DNA of 64,000 nucleotides, taken from NCBI GenBank assembly GCA_020634795.1, contig JACKAZ010000012.1, positions 1 through 64,000 of the forward strand, read 5' to 3'. The DNA comes from Ardenticatenales bacterium. Its GTDB lineage: Bacteria > Chloroflexota > Anaerolineae > Ardenticatenales > Ardenticatenaceae. The notes below the pieces were generated by a model. It made no database searches, was not told where the DNA came from, and saw only the letters and a program-made list of their open reading frames with translations. A program made the translations under genes and the position numbers. Positions 1 to 8,927 of this stretch are shown one piece after another. Numbering within the stretch: the first letter of the stretch is position 1; the number at the start of each line of letters is the position of its first letter.

Positions 1-2
1 TG

Positions 3-248
3 AAACGGGGGGCGCCACCCCTCATTGCCCGCGACGATGTGGGCAACCTGACATCTCACTCCGCTTTGCGCCTCCTTACCTTTTTCCATCTGACCCACAA
101 CCGGATAGGGATCGGACTTCTGCAAGAGATATACGGGGCCTACATCTTGGCGAACTATTATCGCACGCGGATCAGTCGTCGGGTGGCGGAGGATGCCGAC
201 TATTGGGTGCAAGAAAATATGAAGCAATTCGGGGGACAAGCAGCATGA
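3..248 (+). CDS. C-terminal end of a thiopeptide/lantibiotic-type RiPP biosynthesis protein (5' truncated by window)
   Basis: The frame is open from the window edge, so only about the last 81 residues are visible. The stretch FFHLTHNRIGIGLLQEIYG followed by a helical tail resembles the end of the next gene (NYIHMMNNRLGLSPWHEIQL), which is the usual C-terminal signature of thiopeptide-type bacteriocin biosynthesis / SpaB-C domains (LanB elimination domain). It is therefore probably a LanB-like dehydratase or a second stand-alone elimination-domain protein; which of the two cannot be told without the upstream sequence. Its stop overlaps the next start (ATGA), so the two are co-translated. Function is inferred from this short similarity and from the neighbour. 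Confidence 0.6.
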   Translation, partial: KRGAPPLIARDDVGNLTSHSALRLLTFFHLTHNRIGIGLLQEIYGAYILANYYRTRISRRVAEDADYWVQENMKQFGGQAA

Positions 249-1333
249 CGACGAGTACTGAAGAGGGGAGCTGGCTCTATCTGCAAATTTTCCCCCACCC
301 CCAAGCTCCGCTGGGCGAGCATCAGGGTCGGCTCATTGCGCTATGTGATCAGCTATTGGAACCTACCCTCCGAACATGGGTCGCGCACTGCGCCGAGCAA
401 GGATGGATCAGACGCTTCTTTTTCATTCGCTACGCCGAAGGGGGCTATCACCTCCGTCTTCGACTTCTGGGAGAGAACGCGCAACTCCAACAACAGGTCA
501 GCCCCTTGCTGGAAGATCAGCTAGCGCAATTTTTCGCGGCCCACCGTGCGGAGCTACCCGATCTTGCCCCATCCATAACGGCCGAAAATCTGGTGGCCAC
601 TGGCCATTTGCGCTATGCCGCTTACGAGCCGGAACTGGACAAGTATGGGGGTGTACGTGGTGTAGCGATGGCCGAGGAACATTTTGAGCTGTCCAGCGAG
701 ATCGCCTTCGACATCCTAAGCGTTGAGCGCCAGACGGGCACTACCCGCTCCCAATTCGCCTTGGAGATAATGCGACTCTACCTACAAAGTTATGGGACGA
801 CGATAGAAGGCCAAATCCTGATCTTGCGAGGCTATACCCACTATTGGCTTAGCCATGTGAGTGCTGGCCAGCTTGCCGATATTCAAGTCGGGTTCGAATC
901 GAATTTCCAGCGCAAGAAAGCACGCCTCCACGCGCGCCTTGGGGCTAAGGGAATGGGACGTTTGGAAAGCATCATGGCGGGAAATCCCACCTCGCCATTT
1001 CGACGCTTACGAACACATCTCATAGGGCATTTTGCAAGGCTGTCCGCCTTGGAAGAGGAAGGTGCGCTTGAGACATCCGCGCGAGACCACTTGGTGGCCC
1101 ACACGCCTCTCCTGTCGTCATATCCGGTGCTATGCCATACCCCGATTGTAGGATTACAGATCCTCCCCAATTACATCCATATGATGAACAATCGACTAGG
1201 TTTGAGTCCTTGGCATGAAATTCAACTCACCTACCTGCTCTATCGCTTCTTAGAAGAAGCGTCGGGCCAAAATCACTCGACGCAGATTCCACTGGCACTC
1301 GAGCCAGCACAGCTATCGACGACCCTGTTGTAG
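245..1333 (+). CDS. Thiopeptide-type bacteriocin biosynthesis protein (SpaB_C / elimination-domain family)
   Basis: A 362-residue protein. The start at 245 is chosen because its ATGA overlaps the upstream stop and a GGGGGA ribosome site lies 8 bases before it; an in-frame GTG at 203 would add 14 residues but lacks such a site. It opens with WLYLQIFPHP, contains FFFIRYAEGGYHLRLRL and KYGGVRGVAMAEEHFELSS, and closes with NYIHMMNNRLGLSPWHE. These blocks are typical of the family that removes glutamate from glutamylated Ser/Thr to form dehydroamino acids in lantibiotics, or assists macrocycle formation in thiopeptides. It acts in the cytoplasm on a precursor peptide that must lie outside the window. 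The ABC exporter genes follow directly, supporting a RiPP cluster. The family call is firm; the product class is unknown. Confidence 0.85.
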   Translation: MTTSTEEGSWLYLQIFPHPQAPLGEHQGRLIALCDQLLEPTLRTWVAHCAEQGWIRRFFFIRYAEGGYHLRLRLLGENAQLQQQVSPLLEDQLAQFFAAHRAELPDLAPSITAENLVATGHLRYAAYEPELDKYGGVRGVAMAEEHFELSSEIAFDILSVERQTGTTRSQFALEIMRLYLQSYGTTIEGQILILRGYTHYWLSHVSAGQLADIQVGFESNFQRKKARLHARLGAKGMGRLESIMAGNPTSPFRRLRTHLIGHFARLSALEEEGALETSARDHLVAHTPLLSSYPVLCHTPIVGLQILPNYIHMMNNRLGLSPWHEIQLTYLLYRFLEEASGQNHSTQIPLALEPAQLSTTLL

Positions 1334-1358
1334 ATTCTGTTCCAATAAGGAGGAACCA

Positions 1359-2300
1359 ATGACTATGAACCAGCCTGCCACAGCCGTCATCGAAGTTGAC
1401 GGCCTTCATAAGCGATATGGGGATATTCACGCGGTCCGGGGCATCAGCTTCGATGTCAAACGAGGGGAAATCTTTGGCCTCCTCGGTCCGAATGGAGCGG
1501 GTAAAACTACAACCCTCTCCTGCATCGAGGGTCTCACCCCCCCCGATTCCGGTCAGATCACCGTAATGGGGGCGGATCCGACCTCCGAACCCTCGCGTGC
1601 CAAGCGTGAGCTGGGGGTTCAATTGCAAAGCACATCGTTATTGCCAGAGCTAAACGTTAAGGAGCAGGTACGACTGTTTGCCCAGCTCTATGGTGCCGAT
1701 CATAGCCCCCAGCGGCTAGCGCAGTTGATCGACCGGGTCGGACTGACGGACAAAGCGGATGCCCTGCCTGCCGACCTTTCGGGCGGGCAGCAGCAGCGGC
1801 TCGCCCTAGCGATTGCCCTCGTCGGTGACCCTCAAATCCTGATATTGGATGAGCCAACGGCGGGACTTGACCCGCAAGCCCGCAATGCCGTCTGGGAGTT
1901 CGCACGCGAGTTTCGCCAAGAGGGAAAAAGCGTGATCTGGACCACACACTACATGGAGGAAGCCGAAAATCTGTGTGACAGGGTGGCGATCATCGATCAT
2001 GGGGAACTGCTGGCATTGGACAGACCGGCTGCGCTGGTGGCCTCTTTGCAGGAGACGGCCCGTATCTCCTGCATCTGTCCCGCCTTGTCGGCCACGCAAG
2101 GCGCGACCTTCCCCGGTGTCCTAGAATCGTGGGAAGAGGACGGATACCACCATCTACGAACCTCGGACGTCCCACAAACGATCACGGCCCTGCATGAGTG
2201 GGCTGCCGAACATGGCGCCACGGTGGAACGGCTTGGCGTCAGCCATGCCAGTCTTGAAGAGATATTCATCAATCTAACTGGACGGAGGATCCGAGAGTGA
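1359..2300 (+). CDS. ABC transporter ATP-binding protein (DrrA/CcmA-like), RiPP export or immunity
   Basis: A 313-residue ATPase with a strong AAGGAGG site at 1347-1353. Visible motifs are Walker A GPNGAGKTT near residue 50, the Q-loop, signature LSGGQQQR, Walker B ILILDEPTAGLD and the switch His in TTHYMEEA. The C-terminal 90 residues are the variable extension usual for DrrA-type ATPases. It powers the ABC-2 permease encoded immediately downstream with a GTGA overlap. Being just downstream of the RiPP modification genes, it most likely exports or confers self-protection against that peptide, which is inference from position. Confidence 0.9.
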   Translation: MTMNQPATAVIEVDGLHKRYGDIHAVRGISFDVKRGEIFGLLGPNGAGKTTTLSCIEGLTPPDSGQITVMGADPTSEPSRAKRELGVQLQSTSLLPELNVKEQVRLFAQLYGADHSPQRLAQLIDRVGLTDKADALPADLSGGQQQRLALAIALVGDPQILILDEPTAGLDPQARNAVWEFAREFRQEGKSVIWTTHYMEEAENLCDRVAIIDHGELLALDRPAALVASLQETARISCICPALSATQGATFPGVLESWEEDGYHHLRTSDVPQTITALHEWAAEHGATVERLGVSHASLEEIFINLTGRRIRE

Positions 2301-3097
2301 GTATGACAACTATGGCTAACCCAGTAACACGCAATTCGGAGCGTCGCGCACCGAGTTCCCTCTCCCCCATATTCAGCTTTGCCCTCGCCAACTTGAAGGG
2401 AAGTCTCAAGAACCGTGCCCTAATGGCGGTGGCTTTGCTCACCCCCGCGATGCTAATACTCATCTTCTGGCTGATGAGCGGCGCGGGCCAATCGTCCGAG
2501 TTCGATATCTTCCGATTCATCTATCCCGGGATCGTGGTCTTCACGGTGATTCAGACGGGTGGGATGCACGCCACCACGATCGTCAACTGGCGAGAGCAGC
2601 AGATATTTCGCCGTCTGGCCTGTACGCCCGTCCCGCTTTGGAAACTGGTCTTAGGGCGCTCATTGTCGCAACTCGTCCTGTCCCTAATCCAAGCGTTCAT
2701 CATCATCCTCATGGGGGCCTTGCTGCTGAGGGAGGTGCTTTCCCCCTTCGTCGTGCTCACTGCCACACTCATCCTGACGCTGTCCAGCGCTTGTTTCATC
2801 GCCCTCGGTACGATCATTGCGGCACTCTCACCGAACGCGACAATCGCCAATACGGTCTATGTCTTCTTGATCATACCGCTCCTCTTCTTGGGGGATTCGA
2901 TGCTGCCCGAAGATCTCTTGCCCCGTGTATTGCAGCGGATCGGTGACTTTCTCCCCACGGCGATGACGACCGATCTGGTACGCCCACTCCTGTTGGAAGG
3001 CATCATTCCAACAGGCGCTCTCCTGCCCATAGCGGGCCTCCTATTCTACACCCTCTTCTTTGTCTTGCTCTCGGCCCGTATGTTTCGTTGGGAATAA
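2297..3097 (+). CDS. ABC-2 type transporter permease
   Basis: A 266-residue membrane protein with about six hydrophobic segments and the ABC-2 conserved pattern (short cytoplasmic N-terminus, a helix around residues 35-55, then a long loop with REQQIFRRLACTPVPLW before the paired C-terminal helices). The GTG start at 2297 overlaps the ATPase stop and has GGAGG at 2284-2288; ATG at 2303 is an alternative. It forms the channel for the preceding ATPase. It is the last gene of the cluster in this direction; no clear terminator was found after it. Confidence 0.85.
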   Translation: MSMTTMANPVTRNSERRAPSSLSPIFSFALANLKGSLKNRALMAVALLTPAMLILIFWLMSGAGQSSEFDIFRFIYPGIVVFTVIQTGGMHATTIVNWREQQIFRRLACTPVPLWKLVLGRSLSQLVLSLIQAFIIILMGALLLREVLSPFVVLTATLILTLSSACFIALGTIIAALSPNATIANTVYVFLIIPLLFLGDSMLPEDLLPRVLQRIGDFLPTAMTTDLVRPLLLEGIIPTGALLPIAGLLFYTLFFVLLSARMFRWE

Positions 3098-3376
3098 GCA
3101 GGTGGCGCCGTGAGCATTTCGGAGAAACGTGTCGGTCTTTCCATCAATCGCTCGACGAAGTGTAAGCGCGGCGAGCGTGCGATCACGCTCAGCGACGCCT
3201 CGACTCACCATCGGACGCGCCTCCGACTATACTATGGGAAGCAGGTGGCGTATCGCGCATGATGAGCCGTCAATGGGGAGAGGAGGAAGTGGGAATCGCG
3301 AATCGAGAATCGGATCACCGCGTTGCGACGATCAAGGCCAAACGCTCATTCTCGATTGTCTCTTCTCCAACCCCCT
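3098..3376. other. Intergenic region between the RiPP cluster and recO
   Basis: No credible gene. It contains an iterated 7-bp motif (CGCGAAT/CGAGAAT) at 3293-3314 that recurs upstream or downstream of several other genes in the window. Short open frames here lack ribosome sites and family resemblance. Confidence 0.6.
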
Positions 3377-4144
3377 ATGCAGAAGAATCGCATTCGCGTG
3401 GCGCGTGTGGAAGGCATCGTGCTCTCACGACGCGATTGGGGGGAGGCGGATCGCCTGATCACACTGCTGTCGCCGGAATTGGGGAAGCTGCGCGTGGTTG
3501 CGCCAGGGGCGCGCAAGCCGAGCAGCCGAAAAAGTGGCCACCTAGAGATATTTTCGCGGGGCCGCTTCGTGCTGGCACGCGGCCGCACCTTCGACAAGAT
3601 CACCCAAGCCGAAACGATCGACTACTTCCCCACCCTGCGCGACTCGCTGGAACGGGTCTCGGCAGGCTACCTGATGACGGAGATGGCCGATCGCTTTCTG
3701 CAAGAGGAGGATCCGAACGCGCTCGTCTACGACCTCCTCTACGAGGCGTTGGGCTGGCTTGAAGCGGGCGAGCCGGTCGCGCTCGTCACCCGCTTTTTCG
3801 AGCTGCGAATGCTCGGTTACGTCGGCTACCAGCCACAGCTCTACCGCTGCCAGCACTGTGATAGGGGGCTACAGCCTGTCGATCAATTCTTTGATCTGCG
3901 GGAAGGGGGCGTCCTCTGCCCCACCTGTCGGCCCGAAGGGGGTGAGTTGACCCCACTAAGTCTAAACGGCCTGAAGGTGCTTCGGCTGCTCCAGGGCGCA
4001 GAGTGGTCGGTGGTCCGAGGCTTGAGGCTGGACGATACGCTTGCAGACGCGCTGGGCGACCTGCTCCACCGCTACACGCTCTTCCAACTGGAACGTGAGC
4101 TATCGTCCGTACGCTTCATCGACGACCTGCGGGGGTCAGGATGA
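3377..4144 (+). CDS. recO: DNA repair protein RecO
   Basis: A 255-residue protein. RecO mediates RecF-pathway recombination by loading RecA on SSB-coated DNA and annealing strands. The N-terminal OB fold is recognisable (VEGIVLSRRDWGEADRLITL, then GKLRVVAPGARKPSS), followed by the helical region and a zinc site of the CxxC...CxxC type (CQHC near residue 160 and CPTC near 184). The start at ATG 3377 gives the usual N-terminus MQKNRIRVARVEG; an upstream in-frame ATG would add 18 residues of repeat-derived sequence. It appears to be transcribed alone. Confidence 0.93.
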   Translation: MQKNRIRVARVEGIVLSRRDWGEADRLITLLSPELGKLRVVAPGARKPSSRKSGHLEIFSRGRFVLARGRTFDKITQAETIDYFPTLRDSLERVSAGYLMTEMADRFLQEEDPNALVYDLLYEALGWLEAGEPVALVTRFFELRMLGYVGYQPQLYRCQHCDRGLQPVDQFFDLREGGVLCPTCRPEGGELTPLSLNGLKVLRLLQGAEWSVVRGLRLDDTLADALGDLLHRYTLFQLERELSSVRFIDDLRGSG

Positions 4145-4246
4145 CGAGTCCTGCAGCGCTTGCCGTTCGTTCTGCGTTAACTGCTCTGCGTTACCTGCTC
4201 TACGTTGCCGTTCCCATCCGACAACCGGCCCCCAAACCCCCACCCC
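4145..4246. repeat. Iterated TCTGCGTTAACTG-type repeats downstream of recO
   Basis: Between the convergent recO and subtilase genes lies a run of CTGCGTTA/CTACGTTG units at about 4166-4212. The same units occur at 16890-16980, next to the 63-bp inverted repeat. It looks like non-coding repeat material; no terminator with a T-run was seen. Confidence 0.55.
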
Positions 4247-5803
4247 TCATTGCACCAAATCCACGTACGGCACATTCCCCGGATTGCGGCTCTGGGTCGC
4301 CACTTTGCGAAGCTGCGTTCGCACATCCCACATCCGCAGTGAGGGGTCGCCGCTACGCAGCAACACGGCAAGGCCCGCAGCCATCGCCGCCGAGAGGCTG
4401 GTGCCCGCCCACCAGCGCCACCCTTCGGCCCCCGGGCCGTAGAGTGCGGGCAGGTAATCGGCGATCTGGTTCTGGAGGTCGGCCTCGCCGCCGAAAAGCG
4501 CCAGTGCTTTGGCTTGGTTGGCGTACAGCGCCAAATCTCCTTGGGCGAGCTGGCCGCTCGTCACTTCGATCACACTGCGGAAGACGGCGGGACGGCGGGT
4601 GCGGGGCGGATGCTGGAGGCCACTCGCATCGTTGCCCGCCGCGCCGATCAGCGTCGCCCCGGCTTCGTTGAGCGCAAGACAGGTGAGCCGCAGCGCCTCG
4701 TAATGCTCCTCGTAAAGGCGCAGACGGGGTGGGATGATGTCACGCATCCCGATGGTGAAGGCGAGGAGCACGACCAACGCTTCCCCTTGCTGGGCGCGTG
4801 GTACCAGCGGCGCAAGGCCCGCGATGATGTCTGCCGCAGAACAAACCCCGTGTTCCGTTGCCACCCGCACCGCCTCAATCCCCACGTTAGTCAACGCCTC
4901 ATCGCCGATCACTTCAGCGGCGAGCCATGTCGTCGCCAAGCCGTGATCCCCCATGCCGAACGGCCCACCATCTCGGAAACTGGCATAGTAGCGCCCGGTC
5001 TCCACCGACAGCGAACGCTCATCGCCCCGCACCGTGCTTCGTACCCCGCCCATCGAGGCGGGCAGCGTTGCGTCCTGCAAGGCCGCTTCGCTGGGGAAGC
5101 CATCGAGGACGGCGAGGGTGACCGGTGCATGGGCCGCGTGCCGCCACGCGGCCAAAAACGGCGCATCGGTCAAGGCGAGGCGTTGGGGCGGCGTGGCCAT
5201 GGGGCGCGGATAGGCACCGGGGCTGCCGGGGACGAAGTCGGTCGGCGCGGACGTGGCCAGCGCGCCCAACCAGTTCGGCATCCACGTGGTCACGCTCGCC
5301 TCACCCCAGCGAATTTGCTCGTTAACCTTGGCCTCCAATGCGTTGAAGCGGGCCAAACTTCCCTCGTAACTCTCGTCATCGGGCCAGCGCAGCCGTACCA
5401 CCGTCAGCCAGCGGTCGGAGCTGACGGGGTAGGCGACTACGCCACTGCCAAAGGGCGCATAGTCCGCCGTGAAGGTCGGGGCCACGCTCTCATGGAGGAA
5501 AGATTCCGCCAGTGGCTCAGCCGATTCAATCGTCAGCAGTGCCTCGCCCGGTACGAAGTAAAAGGGGGTCCGGCCCGCTTCCGCCGAATCAGGCGGTGGC
5601 GCATTGTCACGCGGGCGCGCGACGGGGGGCACCAGCCGGGTCCGTTTGTGCGGCTGGGCGCTCAACGAGGTGGCTGAGCTGGGCATCTCGACCCGTTCGG
5701 AGCTGGCGACGCGCTGGCGTTGATCGAGACGACGATTCCAGAAATAGACGAGGCCCGTGGCGGCGGCGAGCGTGGTCAGCAATTTTGCGAGCAGTTGTTT
5801 CAT
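4247..5803 (-). CDS. Membrane-anchored subtilisin-like (S8) serine protease
   Basis: A 518-residue protein. The start at ATG 5803, 10 bases after the stop of the preceding flavoenzyme gene, places a hydrophobic anchor (LLAKLLTTLAAATGLVYFW) at the N-terminus. A roughly 180-residue prodomain-like region follows. The subtilase triad can be traced in order: Asp in LAVLDGFPSEA, His in GDHGLATTWLAAEVIG, and Ser in GTSLSAAMAAGLAVLL, with the oxyanion-region Asn in IGAAGNDASG. The motifs deviate from the DTG/HGTH consensus (D-G, H-G-L), so activity is likely but not certain. Exported; substrate unknown. Probably co-transcribed with the oxidase gene. Confidence 0.8.
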   Translation of the reverse strand: MKQLLAKLLTTLAAATGLVYFWNRRLDQRQRVASSERVEMPSSATSLSAQPHKRTRLVPPVARPRDNAPPPDSAEAGRTPFYFVPGEALLTIESAEPLAESFLHESVAPTFTADYAPFGSGVVAYPVSSDRWLTVVRLRWPDDESYEGSLARFNALEAKVNEQIRWGEASVTTWMPNWLGALATSAPTDFVPGSPGAYPRPMATPPQRLALTDAPFLAAWRHAAHAPVTLAVLDGFPSEAALQDATLPASMGGVRSTVRGDERSLSVETGRYYASFRDGGPFGMGDHGLATTWLAAEVIGDEALTNVGIEAVRVATEHGVCSAADIIAGLAPLVPRAQQGEALVVLLAFTIGMRDIIPPRLRLYEEHYEALRLTCLALNEAGATLIGAAGNDASGLQHPPRTRRPAVFRSVIEVTSGQLAQGDLALYANQAKALALFGGEADLQNQIADYLPALYGPGAEGWRWWAGTSLSAAMAAGLAVLLRSGDPSLRMWDVRTQLRKVATQSRNPGNVPYVDLVQ

Positions 5804-5813
5804 GGGATCAAGG

Positions 5814-6968
5814 TCACTTGGGGTCGGCCTGCGCGAAGCGAGTGAGCGCAAAGGGGGCCAATGAAATGGAAGGTGCGTCACCCAGCGCCAGATCGGCCAA
5901 CAGTTCGCCGATCATCGGACCGAATTTGAAGCCGTGGCCCGAGAAACCCGCGCCGAGGGTGATTTGTGGGTAGATGGGATGGCGATCAAGGATGAAATCG
6001 TGATCTGGTGTGCTGGTGTAGAGACAGCTCAGCTCGTGGTGGGGGACGGGCGCCAGATGCGGCAGGCGGCTTGCAACAAAGCGCATCACCGAGCGACGAT
6101 TGGCCTCGTCCAAGGGGAGTGGCTGATCGGGATGGCGCGGATGGCCGATGTGGTGGCCCGCCACCTTCACCCCGTCGATTTCGATGCGCGGTAAACCGTA
6201 AAAGACTCGATCCTTATCATAGTGGATGAAGATGGGCATGCCGTGCATCGTATGGTCGGGCGTGGCAGGGGCACGGAAATAGGCGACCTGTTCCTGCGTC
6301 ACGGTCAACGGCAACGGCACGCCGAGGGGGCCGAGCAAGCTGTTCGTCCACGCGCCCGCCGCAACCACCAGATGATCCACCCGCCAGCAATCGCCCTGAT
6401 CGTCGGTCACAGTCACGCCATCGCGCTGCGGCTCGATCCGAACGACGGCGCGATGGGGCAGCAGCGTGGCACCGCCGTCGCCCAGCAACGTCCAGAGCGC
6501 AGCGAGGGTGAGCGTTGCGAAGAGCACGCCCGAAGCGGGCTGATAGAGCGCGATTTCGTCGGGCTGAAGCTTGAACGGTGGAAATCGTCGCGCCACCTGC
6601 GGGGCCGACAGCGTCTCGAAGGGCAGAGCGAAGTGACTGAAATTGGTGGCCACATCGGCCAAATCGTCGGAATCTCGGTGGCCGATATCAAGACCACCGG
6701 TCTGCTGCATCAGGGTGCGCCCCGCGCGTTGCTGAAGCCGCGCCCATGCTGCGTAGGCAAACTGAGCCAATTCCACATAGTAGGCTTGCGGGTAGGCCAC
6801 GCGAATGATGCGGCCATCACCGTGCGAGCTGCCCCGTTCGTTGCCCGGCGCGAACCGTTCCAGCAGCAGCACGCGCTGACCGCGCCGTTGGAGCGCATCG
6901 GCCGCGCTCAGCCCCACGATGCCGCCGCCAATCACGATGCTGTCGAACGTATCTGTTGCATGGTTCAT
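5814..6968 (-). CDS. FAD-dependent oxidoreductase, monomeric sarcosine oxidase / N-methyl amino acid oxidase family
   Basis: A 384-residue flavoenzyme, the usual length of the family. The N-terminal dinucleotide motif is VIGGGIVGLSAADALQRRG, followed by GSSHGDGRIIRVAYP, the second FAD/substrate block of MSOX/SolA. The covalent-flavin cysteine motif CLYTSTPDHDFILDRHP is intact near residue 313, and GAGFSGHGFKFGPMIGELL closes the FAD site. It should oxidatively demethylate a secondary amine such as sarcosine or an N-methyl amino acid, producing formaldehyde and H2O2; the exact substrate is not readable. A 9-bp iterated repeat lies 25 bases upstream of the start (6994-7028). The subtilase gene follows after 10 bases. 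Confidence 0.87.
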   Translation of the reverse strand: MNHATDTFDSIVIGGGIVGLSAADALQRRGQRVLLLERFAPGNERGSSHGDGRIIRVAYPQAYYVELAQFAYAAWARLQQRAGRTLMQQTGGLDIGHRDSDDLADVATNFSHFALPFETLSAPQVARRFPPFKLQPDEIALYQPASGVLFATLTLAALWTLLGDGGATLLPHRAVVRIEPQRDGVTVTDDQGDCWRVDHLVVAAGAWTNSLLGPLGVPLPLTVTQEQVAYFRAPATPDHTMHGMPIFIHYDKDRVFYGLPRIEIDGVKVAGHHIGHPRHPDQPLPLDEANRRSVMRFVASRLPHLAPVPHHELSCLYTSTPDHDFILDRHPIYPQITLGAGFSGHGFKFGPMIGELLADLALGDAPSISLAPFALTRFAQADPK

Positions 6969-6993
6969 GGGCGCTATGGTAGCACAGAATCGA

Positions 6994-7028
6994 AGAGTTG
7001 GGTGAGTTGGGTGCGTTGAGTGCGTTGA
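6994..7028. repeat. Iterated 9-bp GAGTTGGGT-type repeat upstream of the oxidase gene
   Basis: Four approximate units (GAGTTGGGT, GAGTTGGGT, GCGTTGAGT, GCGTTGAGA) lie just upstream of the minus-strand start at 6968. The orientation relative to the downstream gene matches the related arrays at 16711-16831 and 22370-22400. Confidence 0.7.
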
Positions 7029-7259
7029 GAGTTAGAGGGTTTTGGCGCACGGGCGCGCTGGCGTTATGTGGGGCATCGACAAGGGGCAACGCCTACTACG
7101 CTTCCCCCTATCACCCCATTCGCCAGTCTGCGCTCGGCGACTCCCCTGAGCAAAGCGTTCGCGCTGCGGCCCAGGCATCCGTTCGACCGCTCATTTTCAG
7201 CGCTTCTCGTTTTCGGTGGGCTGCGCTACGGTTCTGATACACCATAACTTGAAAGGGCA
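7029..7259. other. Intergenic region upstream of the acetyltransferase gene
   Basis: No gene is seen. It holds a copy of the CCCTGAGCAAAGCGTTCGC repeat (about 7143-7161), related to the 63-bp inverted repeats at 16838 and 18243. Divergent promoters for the oxidase and acetyltransferase genes are expected here but no convincing -35/-10 pair was found. Confidence 0.5.
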
Positions 7260-8354
7260 ATGGGGATGAGTGATTCTGACGGGGCGGAAGGCAGGCCATG
7301 GCAGGTGCGGCCGCATCAGGCGGGGGATGAGCAGGCGGCGACTGCGCTTTGGCAGCGCGTCTTTGGCCGCGATCTGTCGGTGGCCCATTATCGCTGGAAG
7401 CTGCTGGAATCGCCGTGGCAGGGGGATGTGCCGTCGGTCTGGTATGCGGAGGGCGATTCGGGCAAGCTGGCGGGACAATATCCGGGCACTGTTCTCCGCC
7501 TGCAACTCGGTGACGAGGTCGTGCGGGTGATCCACAACTGTGATGTGATGACCTCGCCCGATTTCCGCCGACAGGGGGTGCTTTCTGCGGTGGGCCGAGC
7601 GGCGACCGACGCCTGGGCCGCGCACGGCCTAGCCTTCGTCATTGGGTTGCCCCATAGCGGCTGGGGCAGCCGCAGTGCCTATCTCGGCTGGGAAACGCTG
7701 TTCCACGCTCGGTGGTGGCAGCGCCGTCTCCGCGTGGCTCCCGCGCTCACGCAACGCGGCCTGCCCGCGCCAATCGCCGCGTGGCTCGACGCGGCCTGGC
7801 AACGGGGGGCAGCGTGGCGCTCATCGCGCCCCACGCGGCAGGGCGCGGCAATCACGGTGAGCGAGGTGGCGGTGGCTGATGAGCGCTTCGACCAGCTCTG
7901 GGAACGGGTGCGAAGCGAGTACGAGGCCATTGTCGTGCGGGATGCGGCGTGGCTCAACTACCGCTTCCTCGCCGCGCCCGACATTGCGTACACGCTGCTG
8001 TTGGCCGCGCAGGGCGCTGAAGCCCGTGGCTATGCCGTGCTGCGGCAGCGTGATGACGCAGGGGTGAGCGATGCCTTCATCGTCGACATTTTCGCGGCCC
8101 CCCGTGATGAGGCCACGTGGTCGGCGCTGTTCGACGCGGCGCTGCAGTGGGCCGATGCCAAGGGTGCGGCGACGATTCGCACATTGGCACCCGAACAGGG
8201 GCTTTTGGAGGGAAAGCTACGGGCTGCCGCCTTCCAGCTCGGCGCGGGCCGCTACGACGTGTCGGCGGTGGCCTTGCAGGGCGACGGTTTTCCGTCGCCG
8301 ATGCAAAGCGCCCAGCGCTGGTTCACCACCGCGGGCGATTACGATGTCCTTTGA
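7260..8354 (+). CDS. GNAT family acetyltransferase
   Basis: A 364-residue protein. The N-terminal half carries a GNAT fold: VRPHQAGDEQAATALWQRVFG, then CDVMTSPDFRRQGVLSAVGRAA, where RRQGVL is the acetyl-CoA pyrophosphate-binding motif. The C-terminal half (from about residue 200) is a second, degenerate GNAT-like region seen in longer members. It should transfer an acyl group to an amine or a small molecule; the substrate is unknown. ATG 7260 and ATG 7266 are both possible starts; AAAGGG lies just upstream. Convergent with the lipoprotein gene at 8432. Confidence 0.75.
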   Translation: MGMSDSDGAEGRPWQVRPHQAGDEQAATALWQRVFGRDLSVAHYRWKLLESPWQGDVPSVWYAEGDSGKLAGQYPGTVLRLQLGDEVVRVIHNCDVMTSPDFRRQGVLSAVGRAATDAWAAHGLAFVIGLPHSGWGSRSAYLGWETLFHARWWQRRLRVAPALTQRGLPAPIAAWLDAAWQRGAAWRSSRPTRQGAAITVSEVAVADERFDQLWERVRSEYEAIVVRDAAWLNYRFLAAPDIAYTLLLAAQGAEARGYAVLRQRDDAGVSDAFIVDIFAAPRDEATWSALFDAALQWADAKGAATIRTLAPEQGLLEGKLRAAAFQLGAGRYDVSAVALQGDGFPSPMQSAQRWFTTAGDYDVL

Positions 8355-8431
8355 ACGGTAGCGCAGAACCAACAAGAGGCGTTGAAACGTTTGCCCTTGC
8401 AGCCCGCCAATTCCGACCGTCACCCCACGCG

Positions 8432-8860
8432 CTACTTGAGATAGGCGGTGCTGAGGAGGGGCTGGCCCGTCACGGGGTCGTTGACGTAGCTGATGACGAA
8501 GAGTTGCTCGTCGCCGACGCCGGTCCGACGCCATCCCCGCGCGCGGTAATCGTCGTAGCTCATGGTCAGGGCATCGTTCGGCACCCAGTCGCTCTGCGCG
8601 GTCGCTTCGTCGTAATGGGCGCTGACCGCGTCCCATGTCGCATCGTTGGGCAGGGCGTAGAGGGTGATCTCGCTCTCCGCAACCTCGCTCGTGAAGTCGC
8701 GCAAGGTCGACGCCATGATATCGGCCATCGCGTTTTCCGCCTCCTCCAACACCACCGCGTCCGGGTAGGCCGGGATCTGGTCGAGGGTGCGTGAATCGCG
8801 GGCCGCGCAGGCCGTGCTGAAGAGCAACAGAAGCAGGAGGGCGAGAATCGTTCGGTGCAT
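8432..8860 (-). CDS. Small putative lipoprotein of unknown function
   Basis: A 142-residue protein. ATG 8860 is chosen since it places a typical export signal (MHRTILALLLLLLFSTAC) at the N-terminus, with a lipobox-like cysteine at residue 18. The mature part reads as a small alpha/beta domain beginning DQIPAYPDAVVLEE and containing YALPNDATWDAVSAHYDEA, a style common in Chloroflexota lipoproteins of unknown role. An upstream in-frame start would remove the signal peptide from the N-terminus. No function is assigned. Confidence 0.65.
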   Translation of the reverse strand: MHRTILALLLLLLFSTACAARDSRTLDQIPAYPDAVVLEEAENAMADIMASTLRDFTSEVAESEITLYALPNDATWDAVSAHYDEATAQSDWVPNDALTMSYDDYRARGWRRTGVGDEQLFVISYVNDPVTGQPLLSTAYLK

Positions 8861-8871
8861 GATGAAAGGTT

Positions 8872-8908
8872 GGGCGGATGTCGATCTCCGACATCCGCCC
8901 TTTTGTTT
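8872..8908 (+). terminator. 12-bp stem hairpin with T-tract
   Basis: GGGCGGATGTCG at 8872-8883 pairs perfectly with 8889-8900 across a 5-base loop, followed on the + strand by TTTTGTTT. The T-tract lies on the + strand although the nearest + gene ends at 8354. In the minus direction the hairpin sits between korB (stop 8928) and the lipoprotein start (8860), where it could still block or process read-through. Confidence 0.6.
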
Positions 8909-8927
8909 CGTGATCTGAGTCGTGCCG

